From contig RFGQ01000753.1 in assembly GCA_003695865.1 (NCBI GenBank), positions 1 through 5,653 of the forward strand: a stretch of 5,653 nt of DNA, read 5' to 3'. The notes under the pieces are model-generated. The model did no database searches, was not told where the DNA came from, and was given only the letters and a program-made list of their open reading frames with translations. A program made the translations under genes and the position numbers. Origin of the DNA: Gemmatimonadota bacterium (lineage in GTDB: Bacteria; Gemmatimonadota; Gemmatimonadetes; Longimicrobiales; Gaopeijiaceae). Positions 1 through 4,750 of the stretch are shown here, piece by piece. The number at the start of each line of letters is the position of its first letter. Positions within the stretch are counted from its first letter, which is position 1.

Positions 1-1
1 G

Positions 2-643
2 AGCGCTCCCGAGCGGACGCGCAACGCGCTCGACCTGCTGCCTGCGGCGCTCCACGCGGCCACACGCCTCGCGGCGAGTCAGCCCGCGAACGACGTGCTC
101 GGGCCGGCGACCGTCGTTCCCACGAGCGTCGAGGCCCGGCCCGAGAGCCGCAACGTGATTCCCGACGAGGTGGTGCTGGTGCTCGACTGGCGGGTGCTGC
201 CCGGCGCCACGCTCGAAGGCCTCGTCGAAGACGTGCGTCGGGCGCTCGAAGAAGCGCTTCCGGCGGGCACGTCCGCCGATGCGTGGGAGGTACGCGCTGC
301 CTCCGAGCACCAGGTGACCTACACCGGCCTCGCCGAAGACAAGAACCTGTTCACACCGGGCTTTCTCATGGAGCCCGACGACCCGCTCGTGCTCGCGGCG
401 GCGCGTGCCGTGGGACGCCGCGAGGGGGCCGGCGACGCCGCCGTGCGCCCGTGGACCTTCGCCACGGACGGTGGATGGTCGTGCGGCGTGCACGGAATCG
501 CCACGATCGGCTTCGCGCCGGGCGAGGAGCGCTTCGCGCACACGAACCGGGAGCGCCTCGACCTGGCGGAGGCACGCTGGGCCTTCGAGCGTTATCCGGT
601 GCTCATCGACGCCCTGCACGCCTACCTGGCCGGGGCCGCCTGA
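2..643 (+). CDS. M20-family metallopeptidase, C-terminal part (5' end outside window)
   Basis: The frame is open from the first bases to the TGA at 641-643, giving 213 residues of a protein that starts upstream. The visible part begins in the M20 lid/dimerisation domain (SAPERTRNA at residues 1-9, like the family's H-A-S-x-P-x-x-G-x-N-A motif). It continues with NVIPD (51-55) and LDWR (61-64), the usual 'NVIP...lDxR' strand pair. The end of the catalytic domain carries ATDGG (about 154-158), GIATIGFAPGEE and AHTNRE; His180 is at the place of the C-terminal zinc-ligand histidine. These features are closest to the ArgE/DapE/YgeY-type amidohydrolases, which remove acyl or aminoacyl groups from small cytosolic substrates using one or two zinc ions. 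The substrate cannot be told from this fragment. The first metal-binding residues and the start lie outside the window. A strong terminator follows 130 bases downstream, so this is probably the end of a transcription unit. Confidence 0.87.
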   Translation, partial: SAPERTRNALDLLPAALHAATRLAASQPANDVLGPATVVPTSVEARPESRNVIPDEVVLVLDWRVLPGATLEGLVEDVRRALEEALPAGTSADAWEVRAASEHQVTYTGLAEDKNLFTPGFLMEPDDPLVLAAARAVGRREGAGDAAVRPWTFATDGGWSCGVHGIATIGFAPGEERFAHTNRERLDLAEARWAFERYPVLIDALHAYLAGAA

Positions 644-737
644 GGCGGAGCGCTCTTTGGGGCGCGGGGAGGAGCCGGCGCCCGGCCGGCGTGGGTCCGG
701 AACGCCGCGGCGTCGCCGGGGCCGGCCTCGCCGGGCC

Positions 738-765
738 TTCCGCCCGGGGGTGTTTCGTCTAGCTT
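738..765 (+). promoter_or_regulatory. Weak candidate promoter for ychF
   Basis: TTCCGC (738-743) and TAGCTT (760-765) are separated by 16 bases; only TT and T-A-x-x-x-T match the sigma70-type consensus. It is the only AT-richer patch in the 644-854 gap. A start near 772 would put the terminator hairpin at the very 5' end of the ychF transcript, which is awkward, so the call is tentative. The rest of 644-854 is GC-rich with several short inverted repeats and no convincing gene. Confidence 0.2.
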
Positions 766-772
766 CTACGCG

Positions 773-808
773 CGGTCGCGCCGGCTCCGGCGCGGCCGGG
801 CTTTTTTT
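773..808 (+). terminator. Rho-independent terminator between the peptidase gene and ychF
   Basis: Bases 773-784 pair with 787-798 to form a 12-bp stem with one T-G pair and a two-base apex; opening the top pair gives a four-base loop. The core CGCGCCGG/CCGGCGCG is perfect. Two G, one C and seven consecutive T (802-808) follow. This is the only hairpin plus T-tract seen in the window. It lies 130 bases after the peptidase stop and 46 bases before ychF, so it most likely ends the upstream transcript. Confidence 0.8.
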
Positions 809-854
809 GCGCCGTCGGCGTGCGGCGTGCACCCGAGAACGCGATCGCGGAAGA

Positions 855-1952
855 ATGCTGAAAGTCGGAATCGTCGGACTGCCCAACGTGGGAAAGTCCT
901 CGCTCTTCAACGCGCTCACCGCGCAGGGGGCTCCGTCGGAGAACTACCCCTTCTGCACGGTCGAGCCGAACGTGGGAACCGTCGAAGTGCCCGACCCGCG
1001 CCTCGACCGGATCCACGAACTGGTGGGTTCGCGCACGAAGGTGCCCACGTTCATCCAGTTCGTCGACATCGCCGGGCTGGTGAAGGGCGCTTCGGAGGGC
1101 GAGGGCCTGGGCAACCGCTTCCTGGCCAACATCCGAGAGGTGGACGCCGTGGCGCACGTGCTGCGCTGCTTCGAGGGCACCGACGTGACGCACGTGCTGG
1201 GAGACGTCGATCCGGTGCGCGACCGCGAGATCGTGGAGACCGAGTTGACCCTGTCGGACCTCGAGATCGTCGAGAACCGGCTCGAGCGCGTGCGCAAGAA
1301 GGCGAAGTCGGGCGAGAAGGAAGCGCAGCGGGAGGTGCGCGTGCTCGAGAAGGCGCTCGAGCCGCTCGCCGAAGGGCGGCCGGTACGGTCGGTCCCGTTC
1401 GACGACGACGAGCGCCAGGTGCTCAAGGGGTTTCAGCTGCTCACGGCGAAACCGGTGCTCTACGTGGCAAACGTCGCTGAGAGCGACCTTCCGGACGGCG
1501 ACAACGCACACGTGCGCGCGCTGCGCGAGGCGATCGAACACGAAGGCGCGGGCGGTCTGGTGTGCGTCTGCTCCGCGATCGAGGCCGAACTCGCGGAACT
1601 CGACCCCGACGAGCGCCAGGTCTTTCTCGGCGAGCTCGGCCTGGCCGAGAGCGGTCTGAAACGCATGATCCGGGCTGCCTACGACCTGCTCGGGCTCATC
1701 ACCTTCTTCACGGCGGGTGAGAACGAGTCGCGGGCATGGACCGTGCGTGCGGGTACGACCGCGCCCCAGGCCGGCGGCACGATCCACTCCGACTTCGAGC
1801 GGGGCTTCATCCGCGCCGAGACCATCGGCTTCGAAGAGTTCGAGCGGATCGGGTCGCTCAAGGCCGCGCGCGAGCAGGGCCGAATCCGCTCGGAAGGGAA
1901 GGACTACGTCGTTCAGGACGCCGACATCATCCTGTTCCGCTTCAACGTCTAG
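855..1952 (+). CDS. ychF: Ribosome-binding ATPase/GTPase YchF (OLA1 family)
   Basis: The product of 365 residues matches the usual family length (about 363). The Obg-related P-loop domain shows G1 at residues 8-16 (GLPNVGKSS), the conserved YPFCTVEPN at 31-39, and G3 DIAGLVKGAS at 71-80. The hydrophobic residue after the G3 glycine replaces catalytic Gln, as in HAS-type enzymes, and His113 matches the family's conserved catalytic-loop histidine. The G4 motif is NVAE (206-209) rather than NKxD; this NxxE form explains why family members prefer ATP over GTP. A charged helical insert (about 125-175) looks coiled-coil-like, and a TGS domain fills about 280-365. YchF proteins are cytosolic, bind ribosomes and are linked to stress responses and translation initiation. 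The ATG at 855 is chosen because the protein then starts right at the first beta strand (MLKVGIVG); a weak GGAAG lies just before it. An upstream open frame extends further but has no homology. Confidence 0.97.
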   Translation: MLKVGIVGLPNVGKSSLFNALTAQGAPSENYPFCTVEPNVGTVEVPDPRLDRIHELVGSRTKVPTFIQFVDIAGLVKGASEGEGLGNRFLANIREVDAVAHVLRCFEGTDVTHVLGDVDPVRDREIVETELTLSDLEIVENRLERVRKKAKSGEKEAQREVRVLEKALEPLAEGRPVRSVPFDDDERQVLKGFQLLTAKPVLYVANVAESDLPDGDNAHVRALREAIEHEGAGGLVCVCSAIEAELAELDPDERQVFLGELGLAESGLKRMIRAAYDLLGLITFFTAGENESRAWTVRAGTTAPQAGGTIHSDFERGFIRAETIGFEEFERIGSLKAAREQGRIRSEGKDYVVQDADIILFRFNV

Positions 1953-2004
1953 CAGGGCCTGGCGGGGCCGGCCCAAACGGGGCCGCCGCGCAGGCGCGCG
2001 GGCC

Positions 2005-2033
2005 TTCTGGCGGGCCGCTTCGGGCGCTATACT
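2005..2033 (+). promoter_or_regulatory. Candidate promoter of the S6/S18 operon
   Basis: TATACT (2028-2033) is an excellent -10 in otherwise GC-rich DNA and is followed by TTTACGG. The hexamer 17 bases upstream, TTCTGG (2005-2010), is a poor -35. A start near 2040 would give a leader of about 60 bases that is entirely occupied by two hairpins. The rest of the ychF-rpsF gap (1953-2004) contains only a GC-rich inverted repeat. Confidence 0.5.
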
Positions 2034-2049
2034 TTACGGCTCTGATCCC

Positions 2050-2098
2050 GCTCCACCCGCAGGGGGTGGGGCCCGTCTCGAAACGGACCGAGGGAGAC
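2050..2098 (+). promoter_or_regulatory. Structured 5' leader of rpsF-rpsR, candidate S6:S18 autoregulatory element
   Basis: Hairpin 1: 2050-2058 pairs with 2064-2072 (9 bp, one T-G pair) around the loop GCAGG. Hairpin 2: GTCTC (2075-2079) pairs with GAGAC (2094-2098), which ties up part of the Shine-Dalgarno AGGGAG (2091-2096). Its loop holds ACCGAGG, including CCG at 2088-2090. An alternative pairing is CTCG 2077-2080 with CGAG 2089-2092. Many bacteria have an rpsF leader in which the S6:S18 complex recognises an unpaired CCG in a hairpin. The position, the CCG and the masked ribosome site fit that idea, but I have not matched it to the known consensus, and CCG is common in such GC-rich DNA. 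Confidence 0.35.
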
Positions 2099-2099
2099 C

Positions 2100-2744
2100 A
2101 TGCGACTCTACGAGATCGTCTACATTTTCGACGCGTCGCTCGATGAGGACGCCGTCAACGCGAAGCTGGAGCGGTTCCAGGGGGAACTGACCGGAGCCGC
2201 CGGCGCCGAGGTCGTCGCCGTGGACCACTGGGGCGTCCGCCAGTTCGCCTACCCGATCAACAAGACCAGCAGCGGCTATTACGTGATCGCCCAGGTGCGC
2301 ACGACGCCCGACGGCCTGCCGGCCTTCGAGCGTCTGCTCAAGCTGGACGAACAGGTCATTCGCTATCTCATCGTGCTCAACGAGGGCGAGCCCACGTCGG
2401 GGCAGTCTCTGGTGGTCGAGCGTCCGGTCCGGTCGACCGACGACGACGAAGAAGACGAGAGCGATGATGAGGCCGACGACGAAGACGACGAGGACGAGCG
2501 CCGTGCGGGCCCGCCCGAGTTCAGCGGAGGCCGCGGCCGCCGTCGCCGCATGGACGGTCCCCGGATCGAGCTCCTGAACTACAAGGACGTCGGGACGCTG
2601 TCGCGCTTCCTCACCGAGCAGGGCAAGATCCTGCCCAAGCGGACGACGAAGGTGACCGCGCGCTTCCAGCGTCAGCTCGGGCGGGCGGTCAAGCGGGCCC
2701 GTTACCTGGCGCTCATTCCCTACACGCGTCGGCACGAGGGCTGA
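2100..2744 (+). CDS. rpsF-rpsR: Fused ribosomal proteins bS6 and bS18 (single 214-residue polypeptide)
   Basis: Residues 1-98 form a complete bS6 (MRLYEIVYIFDASL at the start; WGVRQFAYPINK and GYYVI in the middle; IRYLIVLNEGE at the end of the fold). Residues 99-144 are a linker containing an almost purely Asp/Glu run (114-133, 18 of 20 acidic). Residues 145-214 form a bS18: a basic GRGRRRR tail, NYKDVGTL, GKILPKRTTKV, then RFQRQLGRAVKRARYLALIPYT. The S18 part has no Cys, so it is a zinc-free version. No stop lies between the halves, and codon use stays G/C-ending through the linker, which argues against a sequencing frameshift. S6 and S18 normally bind each other and then the platform of 16S rRNA in the 30S subunit; here they would be tethered 1:1. 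The ATG at 2100 has AGGGAG four bases upstream. Normally rpsF, often ssb, and rpsR are separate genes; no ssb is present here. Separate S18 synthesis from Met151 (2550) cannot be excluded. Confidence 0.94.
   Translation: MRLYEIVYIFDASLDEDAVNAKLERFQGELTGAAGAEVVAVDHWGVRQFAYPINKTSSGYYVIAQVRTTPDGLPAFERLLKLDEQVIRYLIVLNEGEPTSGQSLVVERPVRSTDDDEEDESDDEADDEDDEDERRAGPPEFSGGRGRRRRMDGPRIELLNYKDVGTLSRFLTEQGKILPKRTTKVTARFQRQLGRAVKRARYLALIPYTRRHEG
2439..2498 (+). repeat. Low-complexity GAC/GAA/GAG tract coding the acidic S6-S18 linker
   Basis: Twenty codons, all GAY or GAR except one Ser (AGC) and one Ala (GCC), encode residues 114-133 of the S6-S18 protein. The mix of GAC, GAT, GAA and GAG shows it is not a young perfect triplet expansion. 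Confidence 0.85.
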
Positions 2745-2755
2745 CGCCCGCGGGC

Positions 2756-3715
2756 ATGAGCGACCTCGACCGCGCGGACGTGGGGCGCGTCCGGGGATGG
2801 CCCCGCGCGTTGGCCCTGTTCGCGGTCGTGATGTCGCTGTCGGCGTTCGGCGTACTGCCGTTGATCGCCATCCCGTTTCTGGTGTTGGTCCTCACGCTCG
2901 GCTCGCGCCGGCTGGGCGCCCTCGCTCTCGCGGGCGTGTTCGCCTTCGCCGCCTTCGCTCGGGCCGGGACCGACGGGGTCTGGTGGTTGGGTCGCGGTTG
3001 GGGTCTGCTGGCCGGCGGGGGCTTCACCGCCGCGTGCCTGGCGTGGCCGCGGGCGCCGTTCGTGCACCGCGGCCTCCTGGCCCTGGCTGGCGCGGGCCTG
3101 GGGGCGGCCGCGGTCTTCGCGGTGCACCCGGGGGCGTGGGCGGCGGTCGACTGGATGATCCGGGAGTCGATCTTCCGGTCGGTGGCGGCCAGCGCCGAAG
3201 TGCTGCGGGCGCTGCAGTCCGAGGGTGGAGGCCTCTTCGGGGAGCAGGTGCTGGCGGCTCTTTACGACGCGGCCGAGTGGCAGGGACACGTGTTCCCGGC
3301 GCTCCTCGGTCTCGCCACCCTCGCGGCCCTGGGCGTGGCATGGTGGCTGTACGCGCGCCTGGCGCACGGTAGTTCGCGGGGCCTGGGACCGCTGCGGGAC
3401 TTCAGGTTCAGCGACCATCTGTTGTGGTTTTTGGTGCTGGGACTCGCGGCGGTGGTGTTCGGCGGAGACGACCCGGACGGCTGGGGGCGGGCCGGCGCGA
3501 ATGCCGTCTGGTTCATGGGCGGCCTCTATGCGCTGCGGGGCTTTGCGGTCGTGATGTTCCTGAGCGGAGGGGTGTCGCTGCTCGGGGGGGTCGCTCTTGT
3601 GGGGCTGATGCTGTTTCTGGGACCGATTCTGACGGCGGCCGCGCTGATTCTGGGCGTTTCGGACACCTGGCTGGACCTGCGCGGACGCGCCCGCGCGACG
3701 ATCGATTCGACATGA
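2756..3715 (+). CDS. DUF2232 (YybS-like) polytopic membrane protein
   Basis: The product of 319 residues is dominated by hydrophobic helices, roughly at 18-48 (probably two), 54-69, 82-97, 106-124, 178-201, 220-236, 248-270 and 273-300. The 125-175 segment is more polar and probably lies outside the membrane. The C-terminal part (GLYALRGFAVVMF near 256-268, then a last helix and GVSDTWLDLRGR at 300-311) resembles the end of DUF2232 proteins, where a tyrosine/leucine-glycine helix is followed by a G-x-x-D...D-x-R tail. Location supports this: in many bacteria a DUF2232/YybS gene sits between rpsR and rplI, as here. The molecular role of the family is not established. It begins 11 bases after the S6-S18 stop. 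The ATG at 2756 has only a distant GAGGG upstream, so translation may depend on the preceding gene. The stop overlaps an ATG (ATGA, 3712-3715) that opens a mini-ORF. Confidence 0.82.
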   Translation: MSDLDRADVGRVRGWPRALALFAVVMSLSAFGVLPLIAIPFLVLVLTLGSRRLGALALAGVFAFAAFARAGTDGVWWLGRGWGLLAGGGFTAACLAWPRAPFVHRGLLALAGAGLGAAAVFAVHPGAWAAVDWMIRESIFRSVAASAEVLRALQSEGGGLFGEQVLAALYDAAEWQGHVFPALLGLATLAALGVAWWLYARLAHGSSRGLGPLRDFRFSDHLLWFLVLGLAAVVFGGDDPDGWGRAGANAVWFMGGLYALRGFAVVMFLSGGVSLLGGVALVGLMLFLGPILTAAALILGVSDTWLDLRGRARATIDST

Positions 3716-3741
3716 GCGGTACGGAGGAGTATTCGAGATGA
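3712..3741 (+). other. Nine-codon mini-ORF bridging DUF2232 and rplI by two ATGA overlaps
   Basis: ATG at 3712 overlaps the DUF2232 stop (ATGA 3712-3715). The frame reads MSGTEEYSR and stops with TGA at 3739-3741, overlapping the rplI start (ATGA 3738-3741). The rplI Shine-Dalgarno GGAGGAG (3723-3729) lies inside it. If translated, it would let a ribosome finishing DUF2232 be handed on to rplI. Too short for statistical support; it may be chance. Confidence 0.3.
3723..3729 (+). promoter_or_regulatory. Strong Shine-Dalgarno of rplI
   Basis: GGAGGAG is separated by eight bases from the ATG at 3738. It is the best ribosome binding site in the window; the other genes have weak or partly hidden sites. 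This fits high L9 output relative to the membrane protein encoded just before it. Confidence 0.85.
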
Positions 3742-4193
3742 AGCTGATTCTGAGGAAGGCCGTGGAGAACCTCGGCGCGGCGGGCGAGGTGGTGGAGGTG
3801 AAGCCGGGCTACGCGCGCAACTACCTGATCCCGCACGGTCTGGCCTACGTGGCGAGCCAGAAGAACCTGGAGCGGCTCGAGGCCGAGCAGGCGCGGGCCG
3901 AGGAGCAGGCTCGCCGCGACTACCTCGAAGCGCGCCGGCGGGCGTCGCAGCTCGAGGGCGCGTCGGTGGTGTTCGAGGTGCGGGCCGGCGAGGACGGCAA
4001 GCTGTTCGGGTCGGTGACGAACGCCGACATCGCCGAGCGCCTCAACCAGGGCGGTCTGGACTTCGAGGTCGACCGGCGGATCGTCCAGCTCGACGAGCCG
4101 ATCAAGACGCTGGGCGTGTTCAACGTGCCGGTGCGGCTTCACAGTCAGGTCGAGGTCGAGGTCGAGGTGCGCGTGGAGCGGGGTGAGGACTGA
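3738..4193 (+). CDS. rplI: 50S ribosomal protein bL9
   Basis: The 151-residue product matches the usual bL9 length (about 149). The N-terminal rRNA-binding domain starts MKLILRKAVENLG and contains the family signature across residues 13-40, including GEVVEVKPGYARNYLIPHGLA. A long charged connecting helix follows (about 41-75, rich in E, A, R and Q). The C-terminal domain contains GKLFGSVTNADIAERL and ends in alternating Val-Glu (VEVEVEVRVE). bL9 binds 23S rRNA at the base of the L1 stalk, and its elongated shape reaches toward neighbouring ribosomes; in E. coli loss of L9 affects reading-frame fidelity. The start is fixed by homology and by the strong Shine-Dalgarno eight bases upstream. The gene lies 22 bases after DUF2232, and rsfS follows closely. 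Confidence 0.99.
   Translation: MKLILRKAVENLGAAGEVVEVKPGYARNYLIPHGLAYVASQKNLERLEAEQARAEEQARRDYLEARRRASQLEGASVVFEVRAGEDGKLFGSVTNADIAERLNQGGLDFEVDRRIVQLDEPIKTLGVFNVPVRLHSQVEVEVEVRVERGED
4148..4168 (+). repeat. Short tandem GGTCGA repeat at the 3' end of rplI
   Basis: Three copies of GGTCGA plus a partial fourth encode the Val-Glu alternation near the L9 C-terminus. As six bases are two codons, copy-number change would keep the frame. Confidence 0.7.
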
Positions 4194-4224
4194 TACCCCT
4201 CGTGAACGGATGCGACGGCCTGAG

Positions 4225-4599
4225 ATGAGCGGCGAGGGAGAGCTTCCGCGGGCGGTCGTCCGTGCGGGGCGACTGGCGCTCGAGCGCAAGGCGTCGGACG
4301 TCGTCGCCCTCGACCTGCGCGGGATCTCGTCGGCGACCGATTACTTCGTGTTGGCGAGCGGCACGTCCGACGTGCAGGTGAAGGCGATCGCCGAGCACAT
4401 CCTCGACGAACTTCGCGGCGAAGGTGAGAAGCCGCAGCACGTGGAGGGGCTCGAGAGCGGGCGCTGGGTGCTCCTCGACTACGTCGACATGGTCGTGCAC
4501 GTGTTCCACCCCCAGGCCCGCAGCTTCTACCAACTCGAGTCCCTCTGGGGAGACGCGCCCCGCACCGAGTTCGAGGACGCGCCTCCGGCGGAGGAGTAG
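4225..4599 (+). CDS. rsfS: Ribosomal silencing factor RsfS
   Basis: From ATG 4225 the product is 124 residues, slightly longer than the usual 105-120 because of an acidic C-terminal tail (EFEDAPPAEE). Family landmarks are LPRAVVRAGRLALERKASDVVALDL (7-31, given here as one helix-strand unit), the central SSATDYFVLASGTS (35-48), the EG...GRWVLLDY (74-86) and VVHVFH (90-95) strands, and R99-x-F-Y-x-L-E-x-L-W. RsfS binds ribosomal protein uL14 on the 50S subunit and blocks subunit joining, reducing translation when nutrients are limited. The frame is open further upstream (GTG 4183, overlapping rplI; ATG 4210). ATG 4225 is preferred because homology begins only a few residues later, though no start has a clear Shine-Dalgarno, which suggests coupling to rplI 31 bases before. 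No terminator with a T-tract follows. Confidence 0.95.
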   Translation: MSGEGELPRAVVRAGRLALERKASDVVALDLRGISSATDYFVLASGTSDVQVKAIAEHILDELRGEGEKPQHVEGLESGRWVLLDYVDMVVHVFHPQARSFYQLESLWGDAPRTEFEDAPPAEE

Positions 4600-4634
4600 G
4601 GCGGCGGAGGGCCCTTCGCGCGGCGTCGAGCGAA

Positions 4635-4663
4635 TTGCCCCGGCTGGCGCCGAATCGTAGCTT
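4635..4663 (+). promoter_or_regulatory. Candidate promoter upstream of the 4751 gene
   Basis: TTGCCC (4635-4640) and TAGCTT (4658-4663) have the ideal 17-base spacing; four of six and three of six bases match the sigma70-type consensus. It lies in the 151-base gap after rsfS and would start transcription near 4670. The -10 hexamer is identical to the one proposed before ychF. Confidence 0.35.
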
Positions 4664-4668
4664 CCTGA

Positions 4669-4693
4669 CGACGGTGCCGATGGCGTGCCGTCG
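4669..4693 (+). other. Hairpin in the rsfS-4751 gap
   Basis: CGACGG (4669-4674) pairs with CCGTCG (4688-4693), and two wobble pairs and a C-G pair can extend the stem inward to 4677/4685. No T-tract follows, so it is not an intrinsic terminator. It would be the first structure of a transcript starting near 4670. Role unknown. Confidence 0.35.
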
Positions 4694-4750
4694 CGTATCC
4701 CCACCGCCAGAGGATTGGACGACCATAGCGCACAGGCCGAGGCCTGACCG

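Noticed and set aside
636..648. CCGCC-TGA-GGCGG hairpin around the peptidase stop
   Set aside because: Only five pairs with the stop codon in the loop and no T-run; the real terminator is at 773-808.
405..854. Upstream extension of the ychF frame
   Set aside because: It overlaps the peptidase gene out of frame and crosses the terminator. The translation is Arg/Pro-rich with no similarity to YchF, whose homology begins exactly at 855.
759..1976. 405-residue open frame on the minus strand opposite ychF
   Set aside because: It is the antisense of the unmistakable ychF gene; long antisense frames are expected in GC-rich DNA, and its composition (His/Leu/Arg-rich) has no recognisable domain.
1969..1985. 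GC-rich hairpin after ychF as a terminator
   Set aside because: CGGCCC (1969-1974) can pair with GGGCCG (1980-1985), but no T-tract follows, and such stems are frequent in this DNA.
2100..2744. S6-S18 fusion as a sequencing frameshift artefact
   Set aside because: Both halves and the linker share one frame with consistent third-position G/C bias, so no frame change is needed. A single-base error at a former stop codon cannot be fully excluded.
4582..4594. CCTCC/GGAGG hairpin at the end of rsfS
   Set aside because: Five base pairs inside the coding sequence and no T-tract; explained by the Ala-Pro-Pro-Ala-Glu-Glu codons.
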